Shown piece after piece: positions 45,822-57,198 of a stretch of DNA of 64,000 nt. The DNA lies in assembly GCA_030789695.1 (NCBI GenBank), contig CM061139.1, forward strand, positions 196,141,641-196,205,640. The letters are read 5' to 3'. The translations under genes were made by a program, and so were the position numbers. Numbering within the stretch: position 1 is the stretch's first letter; each line of letters begins with the position of its first letter. Origin of the DNA: Scilla litardierei (taxonomy: Eukaryota > Streptophyta > Magnoliopsida > Asparagales > Asparagaceae). The notes under the pieces are model-generated. The model saw nothing but the letters and a program-made list of their open reading frames with translations, had not been told where the DNA came from and searched no databases.

Positions 45822-46865
45822 TGTTGAAAAATGTGATACAAAACACTAAACATATCTCAGAATGAGTCTCGGATTTATTAGGATTTTTTTGGAGATTTTT
45901 AAGAGAATTTTTGGAGCATGAAACAGTTAAGTTCCCAAGCCCAGTCCAAAGGAATTTTTCGGATTATTTACGCACTACTCAGAAGCCCACGGAGAAGCCT
46001 ACAGAGCGGCCCACTTCTACGGCCCAGCCCACGAAGCAAAGCCAGGGCATGGGCAACGCACGTGGGCGAACGCGGTCGGCAGCCGGGTGCCACACGTCGG
46101 CCATCCACGGTGTTGCCGCCTCATCCGAAGGCGGTCGAAGCGTGGTGCGCAAGACAGCGCAATGAAGGTCTGCTAGGGACGCGTGGTGCCATCCTACGCA
46201 GCCTGACCTCATCCAACGGCCAGCGAGATCCCGAGTGCGGGTCGGAAGCGGAGCAGCATCTGCATGGGCCACGTGGCAGAGATTGGACAGTGGAAGCATT
46301 AGATCGAACGGCCTAGAGTCACTCTGATTCGGATACGGGCGCGAACAAGCTGGTGAATTTTGAATCCGATGCGGACACTGTTCACAAACCCGTTAGCTAT
46401 ATAAATTGGTGTTTGGCTAGGTTTTTAGTGCGATTTGAGAGCCGATTTTGTGGGAAAATTCATGTAAAGTTTGCGGCTACCTATAGAATAAACAGAGGGC
46501 AAACTTGGGGCCATTGTGTGAGTTGTTTGAGAGGTTTTCGCCATACTTTATTCCCCGATTTCTTAGCTGGGTTGGTTGTTTTCCTTCAACCAAACGACAT
46601 AGCTTGTAATCCAAAGACGTTGAAGCAAGAGCGAGCTCTCCAATGTACACCAAGAATTCGATAGAACCAGCATATATCTTTGTTGTCAGGTGCGTTATTT
46701 CTTTTGTTTTAAGTTGCTTTTATAGTATTGCATGTGTTGCGGGTTTTGTAGCGAATCGTCGTTTGGTTTGTTCGTTGTCACAACGATCCGGGAATTTCCG
46801 CGGGGTTATCGATGGAGGTGATCGTTATCTCTCATCTTTCCAACAAGTGAAATCAAAGTCCAACA
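45822..46865 (+). repeat. 3' LTR of the copia element
   Basis: Partner of 41890-42884, and somewhat longer. The two differ at many positions, so the insertion is old. Confidence 0.85.
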
Positions 46866-46870
46866 ATGCT

Positions 46871-47852
46871 AACCTGCCTTTGAGCAAGTTTATCATGAGG
46901 ACATGCAAATAAACAACGAAGCGTTTATGTTCCAGTCGTGAAAATAACTGAAACACCCATGCCAAGCATCTCAGTGTTGTGCTTGTATTGTTTAACATAT
47001 TTTGAACATAGAGCCAACCAAATATAACAAAGGGCTTCTTATGTCAAATTTATGACTAGTTGAAAACATCACATCGCTATCGCTTTTGAAAATATTGTTT
47101 ACGTTTTAACCTGCTTAGTATTATTGCGGTTTCGGGTTGGTATTTCAATTCTTGAGATATTTTGATGCCCGTACGTATTAATCCATGGCCTGCTTGCATA
47201 GCATATGTAAGTTGCTTGCAGAATCAGCTGCTGGTGTAAGACTACTTACGTTGCTTCTTGTTTATCTGTTTCAGGTTTGATCAGAGGGATATTCTCACCG
47301 TCGCCTCGATTATCTGTCAGCTATATATCAATGTACTGTTGTATGTATCAGACTTCATATCTGTGACTTCGTATATGTTGTTTGGAATTTCACGGGTTTC
47401 AGTACCTAGTATCCCTGTTAAGTACTCTGTAATACGTATTCCATCTCAATCTCAATGCTTTGTTCGTAATATACTAATATATCTTGGTTTTTATTTTTTT
47501 ATTTTTTGATATCTTGCATCATTCATGATAAAACTGGAAATTGGGACGCTCGTGTATTCTTTTGGTGTTTTAGAATGTTTGCTGGAGGGTAAACATCTTA
47601 CATGCTTAATGTTTACATTTACTGTAATGTTTTTTGAAGGTAAACCATTCATTATGTTATCGGCCATGATTCTGATTTGGCGAGGTGACCTAAAGGCAAA
47701 CTTCACCACTACAGTGTGCAGTAAATATATGCAGTTAGTTGATAAATTCTGGTTCTACCTCCACTGATTTGAAAAGCACAATTGAACCAAATTGGAGGTC
47801 TTCAGTATAAGTAGGGAGGGGAAACCCATCTGCTGTGAAGAAGGCCAAAACT
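46871..47852. other. Spacer upstream of the tandem duplication
   Basis: AT-rich, with no frame of recognisable character. It resumes the sequence interrupted at 41885. Confidence 0.5.
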
Positions 47853-48865
47853 GTAGTGCTTATATCATGAGAAGTAGAGGGATTTGTGAGTTTGCACGTA
47901 GGATGGATGGAATTTATGTAGTAGGGAGTGTAGGGATGCATGTGTCTGAATCAGGCCATTGGACGGAAGAAATAAAGTTAGTAGGCACCCCAAAATAGCT
48001 GAGTATAAACAATTCACTGTGCGATTCCTAAGTTTGTGTTTAACGTTTCTTGTTGTTGGTTCTCCGATCTCCAAAGTTTCACACTTTTTAGGTTAGTGAT
48101 GTTGGTGGTGCTCTGCTTGGCATAAGATCTATGTATCCCACTTCAAGGCCCGAGCAAATTTGGCCCAGGAACGGTTAGCTTCTATTTGCACTACAATAAA
48201 ATCCAAACAAGCTACACTTTATTCACAAGTTTGCCATTCTCTTAATACCTATTTTATCCATAAAATTTCTATTTTTACCCCTTTTCCCCTCCTCATTACA
48301 TCCTCATCATTGCCGCCATCATTGTGACGGCGATCATCGTTGATGCCTCCCTCATGCGTCCTCTACCACGCTTGATCTTCATCATCATCCACCTTGTCTC
48401 CCGGTCCCGCTCCATCGTTTGCCCATCCTCAATGAATGACGAAGGCAATAAAGAGGGTGATGAGTCTACAATGGTGGCGATTGCGGGAGGCGGTGGTGTG
48501 GTGGTTGATTATGGTTAGTGCTTGTGAAATTGATAAAATTGATGAAGATGATAGATTTGATGAAATAGAAGAAGACGAAGAATAGGAAATGAATAAAAAG
48601 TTGATGAAAAAGGATGGAGTGGCAGTGGGAGGAGCAGGGTGTGGGGAAAATTTTGAAGAACGTGCGAAAGGGGGAAAATGAATTTTAAAAAACATTGAAA
48701 AATTGTTTTGAATGGTAAACTTGTAAATAAATGTATGTGTGAGGAGTGGAAATGGGCGTGCGTATAGAATTTCCTAACTAGGTCAGTGGCTCCCAACATA
48801 AAACCAGGGTTCGTTGTTCAACCTGGCTGCAAGCGAATTTTTCATTCATCGTTCATTAATAGGCG

Positions 48866-49087
48866 ATGTCTCGTCGAGTGGGAAAGCTGGTGAATGCCTT
48901 CATCTCATCGTCGAGATCATTCTCTCAGCTCACATCCCATTCTCGGAACTATGCGGCCGCCGCCGCCGCCCAATCGCCATCGCCGGCGGTGTTCGTCGAC
49001 AAGAACACGCGCGTGATCTGCCAGGGGATCACAGGCAAGAACGGTACCTTTCATACCGAACAGGCCATCGAGTATGGCACCAAGATG
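48866..49087 (+). CDS. Succinyl-CoA ligase subunit alpha, mitochondrial, exon 1 (intact copy)
   Basis: The exon encodes the first 74 residues. An Arg/Ser-rich, acid-poor leader ([20 protein letters not shown]) fits a mitochondrial presequence. The start of the CoA-binding domain follows: [20 protein letters not shown] and [12 protein letters not shown]. It ends in phase 0 at a donor, ATG/GTAATT. The enzyme converts succinyl-CoA to succinate with ATP or GTP formation in the TCA cycle, paired with a beta subunit in the matrix. The next exon found is at 59155, giving an intron of ~10.1 kb that includes duplicate B. The phosphorylated-His region is encoded further downstream, outside the window. 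The ATG was chosen because it opens the presequence and is shared by both copies. Confidence 0.92.
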
Positions 49088-50394
49088 GTAATTTGTATCC
49101 TCAACTGTTTTTCTATGTCATGGATTTTTTTGGCGTAATTTGATCTGTCTGCTTTCCATTAGATCGGGTTCTAGGTTTTTAATTGTTCTTTCTTTTTTGA
49201 TGATCTGATTTGTAGAGCGATTTGGGATTTAGGGCTATAGGGAGGCGATGCTAATTATTTTGAAGAATGGTAGGTTAGGTAAATAAGCTGGAAAAAACAT
49301 GTGTACAAAAATGCAAATTTCGATGTAATGGACGTGAAATCCAAAGGCTATGGATAGTTATATCGTTTTGTTTTGTAGGATTGTAGCTGGATGCATGTTT
49401 TAGCGATTTGGTCACATGGATATTTTTTATTGATCTATGGCTTAGACTAAACAGTATGCAAACGCCGAAGGGAAAATTAAGGATCGATCAGAATTGGTGG
49501 AGTTTAGAAATTTAACTGTAATAGGTGGGAAGTGAGTTAAGATGTGGGCAAGTGAAACTAAAGCGACGGGGTATCATCATTGGGAGGTGCTTTGGTTTGT
49601 ATTGACAGTATCTATAGGGGGAGATAGACCTTACCTTGAAGGACTTACAGAATTATATTCTAGAGTAAGTTTGACTTGGAATTGCTGGACAGTAGAGAGA
49701 GTAGTAGGAGATCAAGAAAGCAGAATGTGCATAGTGGGATGAATTTTAGAAGTTCTAATTGCTGAGCTATAAAGGTTGTGTAGCATGAAGATAGATGATG
49801 GCAACTTCGGGGAGAACAAGGCTAGATGTAAATGAGAGGGCGCAGTGCAAAGTATAAGGTTGGTGAGAAACCAACTAAGATAGTAACATCTTATGTCAAT
49901 GACCGAGGAGGCCTCGGAACGGCTAGTGACAGCTTATAATATGATCAAGGATGCCTTGGAATGGCTATGAGTTTGGATGTATTAAAGGATTGGAGAAGGG
50001 TAGATGAGAACCAAGCATGGATAGAAGTATCCATAATACCTCATTGAAAGCTTCCTTTGTGGGTTTACTCTTATTGAATAACGATTCAGAGCCCATCTTA
50101 ATCTGATAGCATTAAGTTGGTTATCATTCTATGGTTACAAATACATTGTAGGAATAATTAATTTAGATTATGAAATACTTGTGGTAGGAAACCGGATATC
50201 CTTAAGTTAAGTAGCAATGAGATAACCGACGCTAATTTTAAGAGTGAATCTTTTACAGCGAGAGGTTAGTTAAATCTATATCAGGTAGGATTAGTTTGTT
50301 AAAATAATTCATCGGTGCTATAGTCTAACAATAGTCACAACTTAGTTGTTGTTAACTTGATATGTTTGTGGACATGACCTTGGTTTCCTATTAA

Positions 50395-52180
50395 CTACCT
50401 TATTATACTTCCTGCTTTATTAAGTGGTATTGAGATTTAAACGCTTTCACTTGATCGACAATCCTGTAATACCCCATCGTTCTATTAATTCTTAAGCATG
50501 TTTAATATACATTTTTAGCTGATAGTTAATCAAACAGGAATGTTATTGTGTAATTATTGTCAGTTGATGGAGTTGAATAAATAAATGATACGTCCTTTCC
50601 TGACCCCGAGTAATTGAGTTTGCCAAATGCATGGTGATGACATGGCATTTCTGATGACATGGTGAAGACGTAGATATGAAGGGCATGTTTCTTTGGGTTG
50701 CTTTGGGTTGGGATTTACTGTTGTGAATAGTAAATCCATGTTGGAATCTTGAGAAGAGAGAAGAAGAGTAGTGTGTTTCTTTTAGAGGAAAAGGGGTTGG
50801 AAAGTGGGTTGGAGTTTTATTTGTGGGTCCCACACTAAAGTAGTGTGTTTCTTTTGGTTAAAGTGGGATTGGAAAAGTTGGATGAGGAAAGTTGGAAGTG
50901 GGAGAAATATTAATAAACTAATATATTTAAATATAAAAATTAAATTAAAAAACACAACCAAGATTTTAATTGGGTACGAATAGCCAAAAATAAAGCAGCG
51001 CACGCGCGCGATTGGCATTAAAAAAATCAAATGGGAGCTCGCGATTGGTGCGGGATTGAAGTGGGCCCTAAAACTCCAGCTTCTCATTTGTAATCCCCGC
51101 ATATTGTGGGGATTTTGGGGGCGAGACTTTTGCCTTCATGTCGGCGCGAGGAATCCCAAAGCAAAGCACACGAAAGAAACACACTCGTTGAAAGGGGGAG
51201 AGGATTCCGCGTAATAGTAGCCGAAGTGACGGGCTACAGTGCTCCAAAAGCACTTTCTCAAAGCAAATAACCCAAAAGAAACATGCCCTACCTTATTATA
51301 CTTCCCGCTTTATTAAGTGGTATTGAGATTTAAACGCTTTCACTTGATCGACAATAATGTAATACCCCATCGTTCTATTAATTCTTAAGCATGTTTAATA
51401 TATATTTTTAGCTGATAGTTAATCAAACATGAATGTTATTGTGTAATTATTGTCAGTTGATGGAGTTGAATAAATAAATGATAAGTCCTACCCCGACCTT
51501 GAGTAATTGAGTTTGCCAAATGCGTGGTGATGACATGATTTCTGATGACATGGTGAAGACGTAGATATGAAGGGCATGTTTCTTTCGGGTTATTTGCTTT
51601 AAGAAATTGCTTTTGGAGCACTGTAGCCCGTCACTTCGGCTACTATTACGCGGAATCCTCTCCCCCTTTCAACGAGTGTGTTTCTTTCGTGTGCTTTGCT
51701 TTAGGATTCGTCGCGTCGACGTGTGCTTTACTTTGGGATTCCTCGCGCCGACGTGGAGGCAAAAGTCTCGCCCCCAAATCCCCATAATATGCGGGGATTA
51801 CAGATGAGAAGCTGGAGTTTTGGGGCCCACTTCAATCCCGCACCAATCGCGAGCTCCCATTTGATTTTTTTAAATGCCAATTGCGCGCTGCTTTATTTTT
51901 GGCTATTCGCACCCCAATTAAAATCTTAGTTGTGTTTTTTAATTCAAGTTTTATTTTTAAATATATTAGTTTATTAATATTTCTTCCACTTCCAACTTTT
52001 CCAATCCCACTTTAACCAAAAGAAACACACTACTTTAGTGTGGGACTCACAAACAAAACTCCAACCCACTTTCCAACCCCTTTTCCTCCAAAAAAACACA
52101 TTACTCTTCTTCTCTCTCCTCAAGATTCCAACATGGATTTACTATTCACAACAGTAAATCCCAACCCAAAGAAACAGGCC
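50395..52180 (+). repeat. Second-level ~893-bp tandem duplication inside copy A
   Basis: The block starting CTACCTTATTATACTTCC occurs at 50395 and again at 51288. Each copy holds ~285 bases of unique intron followed by one TIR element. The two elements are inverted relative to each other although the spacers are direct. Copy B has the same structure, starting at 55040 and 55952, so this step preceded the 4.6 kb duplication. Confidence 0.85.
50680..51289 (+). mobile_element. TIR element E1 (copy A), ~610 bp
   Basis: The termini AGGGCATGTTTCTTTGGGTT and the reverse complement AACCCAAAAGAAACATGCCCT face each other. There is no coding content. The body carries CTAAAGTAGTGTGTTTCTTT and an ATATTGTGGGGATTTTGGGG block. 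It lies in intron 1. Its orientation is opposite to E2. Confidence 0.85.
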
Positions 52181-52182
52181 CG
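51571..52182 (-). mobile_element. TIR element E2 (copy A), ~612 bp, inverted to E1
   Basis: It begins AGGGCATGTTTCTTTCGGGTT and ends AACCCAAAGAAACAGGCCC. Internal order is reversed relative to E1. The right terminus has CAGGCCC instead of CATGCCC. Confidence 0.85.
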
Positions 52183-53463
52183 AAGTGGAAACGATGTGGT
52201 GCCAATAGGGAAAGTGTGTACATATAATAATAATAAAATCAATTTCTTAAATACTGATCATTTGACTAGTCAACAAAAGTGACCTGGTCAAAAGATTCAT
52301 TAAGAAGCTTCCAACTTTTCAAAGCTTGTAGGAGAAGTTAGGTTTTTAGCTTATTAAGAAAGCTTTAGCTATCTTCTTGTAGAAACTTTTAGATTTCTAA
52401 GGATTAATAAAGAAGTTTTAGATAAGGATATATATAGGTTTCTTGTAGAAACTGTAGTGCTTATATCATGAGAAGCAGAGGGATTTGTGAGTTTGCACAT
52501 AGGATGGATGGAGCTTATGCAGTAGGTAGTGTATGGATGCATGTGTTTGAATCAGGCCATTGGACGGAAGAAATAAAGTAAGTTGGCACCCCCAAAATAG
52601 CTGAGTATAAACAATACACGTGTGCGATTCCTAAGTTTTGGTTTAACGTTTCTTGTTGTTGGTCCTCCTATCTCCAAAGTTTCACACTTTTTAGGTTAGT
52701 GATGTTGGTAGTGATCTGCTTAGCATAAGATCTATGTATCCCACTTCAAGGCCCAAGCAAATTTGGCCCAGGAACGGTTAGCTTCTATTTGCACTACAAT
52801 AAAATCCAAACGAGCTACACTTTATTCACAAGTTTGCCATTCTCTTAATACCTATTTTATCCGTAAAATTTCTATTTTTACCCTTTTTTCTCGCCTTATT
52901 ACATCCTCATCATTGCCGCCATCAACGTGACGGCGATCATCGCTGATGCCTCCCTCCTCCTCCTCCTCCTCCTCATGCGTCCTCTACCACACTTGATCTC
53001 CATCGTCATCCACCTTGTCTCCTGATCCCGCTCCACCGTTTGCCCATCCTGCATGAACGATGAAGGCAATAAAGAGGGTGATGAGTCTACAATGGTGGCG
53101 ATGGCAGGAGGCGGAAGATTATGGTTAGTACTTGTGAATTTGATAAAGTTGATGAAGATGATAGATTTGATGAAATAGAAGAAGAGGAATTGAATAAAAC
53201 TTTGATGGAAAAGGATGCAATGGCAGTGGGAGGAGCAGGATGTGGGGAAAATTTTGAAGGACGTGCGAAAGGGAAAAAAGAATTTTAAAAAACAATGAAA
53301 ATTTGTTTTGAATGGTAAACTTGTAAATAAATGTATGTGTGAGGAGTGGAAATGGGCGTGCGTATAGAATTTCCCACTAGGTCAGTGGCTCCCAACATAA
53401 AATAAGGGTTCGTTGTTCAACCTGGCTGCAAGCGAATTTTCATTCGTCGTTCATTAATAGGCG

Positions 53464-53685
53464 ATGTCTCGTCGAGTGGGAAAGCTGGTGAATGCCTTCA
53501 TCTCATCGTCGAGATCATTCTCTCAGCTCACATCCCATTCTCAGAACTATGCAGCGGCCGCCGCCGCCCAATCGCCATCGCCGGCGGTGTTCGTCGACAA
53601 GAACACGCGCGTGATCTGCCAAGGGTTCACAGGCAAGAACGGTACCTTTCATACCGAACAGGCCATCTAGTATGGCACCAAGATG
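53464..53685 (+). pseudogene. Duplicate exon 1 of succinyl-CoA ligase alpha with a nonsense codon
   Basis: Nearly identical to 48866-49087 and kept in frame with the same donor (ATG/GTAATT). The codon after QAI is TAG at 53668-53670 in place of GAG, and ITGKNG has become FTGKNG. A transcript starting here would stop after 68 residues. The upstream ~1 kb is also duplicated, so it may still have promoter activity. Confidence 0.9.
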
Positions 53686-55324
53686 GTAATTTGCATCCTC
53701 AACTGTTTCTCTATGTCATGGATTTTGGCGTAATTTGATCTGTCTGCGTTCCATTAGATCGGGTTCTAGGTTTTTAATTGTTCTTTCTTTTTTGATGATC
53801 TGATTTGTAGAGCGATTTGGGATTTAGGGCGATGCTAATTATTTTGAAGAATGGTAGGTTAGGTAAATAAGCTAGAAAAAACATGTGTACAAAAATGCAA
53901 ATTTCGATGTAATGGACGTGAAATCCAAAGGCTGTGGATAGTTATATCGTTTTGTTTTGTAGGATTACAGCTGGATGCATGTTTTAGCGATTTGGTCACA
54001 TGGATATTTTTGATTGATCTATGGCTTAGACTAAACAGTATGCAAACGCCGAAGGGAAAATTAAGGATCGATCAGAATCGGTGGAGTTCAGAAATTTAAC
54101 TGTAATAGGTGGGAAGTGAGTTAAGATGTGGGCAAGTGAAACTAAAGCGACGGGGTATCATCATTGAGAGGTGCTTTGGTTTGTATTGACAGAGTATCTA
54201 TCGGGGGAGATAGACCTTACCTTGAAGGACTTACAGAAATATATTCTAGAGTAAGTTTGACTTGGAATTGCTGGGCAGGAGAGAGAGTAGTAGGAGATCA
54301 AGAAAGCAGAATGTGCATAGTGGGATGAATTTTATTTGGTATTATTAGCTTTGAAAAGTATTGAAGTTCTAATTGCTGAGCTATAAAGGTTGTGTAGCAT
54401 GAAGATATATGATGGCAACTTCGGGGAGAACAAGGCTAGATGTAAATGAGAGGATGCAATGCAAAGTATAAGGTTGGTGAGAAACCAAGATAGTAACAGC
54501 TTATGTCAATGACCGAGGAGGCCTCGGAACGGCTAGTGACAGCTTAAAATATGATCAAGAATGCCTTGGAATGGCTATGAGTTTGGATGTATTAAAGGAT
54601 TGGAGAAGGGTAGATGACAACCTAGCATGGATAGAAGTATCCATAATACCTCATTGAAAGCTTCCGTTGTGGGTTTACTCTTATTGGACGTGAATAACGA
54701 TTCAGAGCCCATCTTAATCTGACAGCATTAAGTTGGTTATCATTCTATGGTTACAAATACATTGTAGGAATAATTAATTTAGATTATGAAATACTTGTGG
54801 TAGGAAACTGGATATCCTTAAGCAGCAATGAGAGAACCAATGCTAATTTGTAAGAGTGAATCTTTTACAGCGAGAGGTTAGTTAAATCTATATCAGGTGG
54901 GATTAGTTTGTTAAAATAATTCATCTGTGCCATAGTCTAACAATAATCACAACTTAATTGTTGTTAACTAGAAGGTTAAATTCTGTGATGGTGTTGTTAA
55001 ATTGATATGTTAGCAGACATGACCTTGGTTTCCTATTAACTACCTTATTATACTTCCTGCTTTATTAAGTGGTATTGAGATTTAAACGTTTTCACTTGAT
55101 CGCCAATCCTGTAATACCCCATCGTTCTATTAATTCTTAAGCATGTTTAATATATATTTTTAGCTGATAGTTAATCAAACATGAATGTTATTGTGTAATT
55201 ATTGTCAGTTGATGGAGTTGAATAAATAAATGATAAGTCCTTCCCTGACCATGAGTAATTGAGTTTGCCAAATGCGTGGTGATGACATGGCATTTCTGAT
55301 GACATGGTGAAGACGTAGATATGA

Positions 55325-55953
55325 AGGGCATGTTTCTTTGGGTTGCTTTGGGTTGGGATTTACTGTTGTGAATAGTACATCCATGTTGAAATCTTGAGGA
55401 GAGAGAAGAAGAGTAGTGTGTTTCTTTTGGAGGAAAAATGGTTGAAAAGTGGGTTGGAGTTTTGTTTGTGGGTCCCACACTAAAGTAGTGTGTTTCTTTT
55501 GGTTAAAGTGGGATTGAGAAAGTTGGATGAGGAAAGTTGGAAGTGGGTTAATAAACTAATATATTTAAAAATAAAACTTAAATTAAAAAACACAACCAAG
55601 ATTTTAATTGGGTGCGAATAGCCAAAAATAAAGCAGCGCGCGCGATTAACATTAAAAAATCAAATGGGAGCTCGCGATAGGTGCGGGATTGAAGTGGGCC
55701 CTAAAACTCCAGCTTCTCATCTGTAATCCCCGCATATTGCGGGGATTTTGGGGGCGAGACTTTTGCTTCCATGTCGGCACGAGGAATCCCAAAGCAAAGC
55801 ACATGTCGGTGCGAGGAATCCCAAAGCAAAGCACACGAAAGAAACACACTCATTGAAGGTGGAGATGATTCCACGTAATAGTAACCGAAGTGACGGGCTA
55901 CAATGCTCCAAAAGCACTTTCTCAACACAAATAACCCGAAAGAAACAGGCCCT
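55325..55953 (+). mobile_element. TIR element E3 (copy B), counterpart of E1
   Basis: Same orientation and place as E1. It carries a doubled GAGGAATCCCAAAGCAAAGCA stretch at about 55780-55830 that E1 has once. The right terminus reads CAGGCCCT. Confidence 0.85.
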
Positions 55954-56232
55954 ACCTTATACTTCATGCTTTATTAAGTGGTATTGAGATTTAAACGCTT
56001 TCACTTGATCGCCAATCCTGTATACCCCATCGTTCTATTAATTCTTAAGCATGTTTAATATATATTTTTAGCTGATAGTTCATCAAACATTAATGTTATT
56101 GTGTAATTATTGTCAGTTGATGGAGTTGAATAAATAAATGATAAGTCCTTCCCTGACCATGAGTAATTGAGTTTGCCAAATGCGTGGTGATGACATGGCA
56201 TTTCTGATGACATGGTGAAGACGTACATATGA

Positions 56233-56829
56233 AGGGCATGTTTCTTTCGGGTTATTTACTTTGAGAAAGTGCTTTTGGAGCACTGTAGCCCGTCACTTCG
56301 ACTACTATTACACGGAATCCTCACCCCCTTTCAACGAGTGAGTATCGTTCGTGTGCTTTGCTTTGGGATTTCTCGCGCCGACGTGGAGGCAAAAGTCTCG
56401 CCCCCAAAATCCCCGCAATATGCGGGGATTACAGATGAGAAGCTGGAGTTTCGGGGCCCACTTCAATCCCGCACCAATCGCGAGCTCCCATTTGATTTTT
56501 TTTAAATGACACTCGCGCGCGCTGCTTTATTTTTGGCTATTCGCACCCAATTAAAATCTTAGTTGTGTTTTTTAATTTAAGTTTTATTTTTAAATATATT
56601 AGTTTATTAATATTTCTCTCACTTCCAACTTTCCTTATCCAACTTTACCAATCTTACTTTAATTAAAACAAATACACTACTTTAGTGTGGGACCCACAAA
56701 CAAAACTCCAACCCACTTTTCAACCCCTTTTCCTCCAAAAAAACACATTACTCTTCTTCTCTCTCCTCAAGATTCCAACATAGATTTACTATTCACAACA
56801 GTAAATCCCAACCCAAAGAAACAGGCCCG
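56233..56829 (-). mobile_element. TIR element E4 (copy B), counterpart of E2
   Basis: Same orientation and place as E2, beginning AGGGCATGTTTCTTTCGGGTT and ending AAAGAAACAGGCCC. Confidence 0.85.
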
Positions 56830-56915
56830 AAGTGGAAACGATGTGGTGCCAATAGGGAAAGTGTGTACATATAATAATAATAAAATCAATTTCTTAAATA
56901 CTGATCATTTGACTA

Positions 56916-57114
56916 GTCAACAAAAGTGACCTGGTCAAAAGATTCATTAAGAAGCTTCCAACTTTTCAAAGCTTGTAGGAGAAGTTAGGTTTTTAGCTTA
57001 TTAAGAAAGCTTTAGCTGTCAACAAAAGTGACCTTGTCAAAAGATTCATTAAGAAGCTTCCAACTTTTCAAAGCTTGTAGGAGAAGTTAGGTTTTTAGCA
57101 TTACATCATCTAGC
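56916..57114 (+). repeat. Local ~100-bp tandem duplication, copy B only
   Basis: GTCAACAAAAGTGACC and the following ~80 bases occur at 56916 and at 57018. Copy A has this block once (around 52270-52370), so it arose after the large duplication. Confidence 0.85.
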
Positions 57115-57198
57115 TATCTTCTTGTAGAAACTTCTAGATTTCTAAGGACTAATAAAGAAGTTTTAGATAAGGATATATCTAGGTTTCTTGTAGAAACT

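Larger units (their letters stand above)
41890..46865 (+). mobile_element. Ty1/copia element lacking reverse transcriptase, TSD ATGCT
   Basis: LTRs at 41890-42884 and 45822-46865 share TGTTGAAAAATGTGATA starts and CCAACA/CCAATA ends. Perfect ATGCT duplications lie at 41885-41889 and 46866-46870. A TGGTATCAGAG primer site follows the 5' LTR. The 2.9 kb interior shows gag, a CCHC knuckle, protease and parts of integrase in Tork-like style. I cannot find reverse transcriptase or RNase H motifs in any frame. Frameshifts and stops are many, so it is an old non-autonomous or decayed copy. Confidence 0.88.
47853..52453 (+). repeat. Tandem duplication, copy A (4.6 kb)
   Basis: It aligns end to end with 52454-57198. 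It contains ~1 kb upstream of the succinyl-CoA ligase start, exon 1, the first part of intron 1 and two TIR elements. AAACT occurs at the left edge (47848-47852), at the junction (52449-52453) and at the right edge (57194-57198), so the duplication has a 5-bp microhomology at its breakpoints. Confidence 0.92.
52454..57198 (+). repeat. Tandem duplication, copy B (4.75 kb)
   Basis: Same content as copy A in the same order, with scattered substitutions and indels (a few percent by eye). Differences include an added CTC run at 52955-52975 and an additional ~100-bp internal duplication near its right end (56916-57114). Confidence 0.92.
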
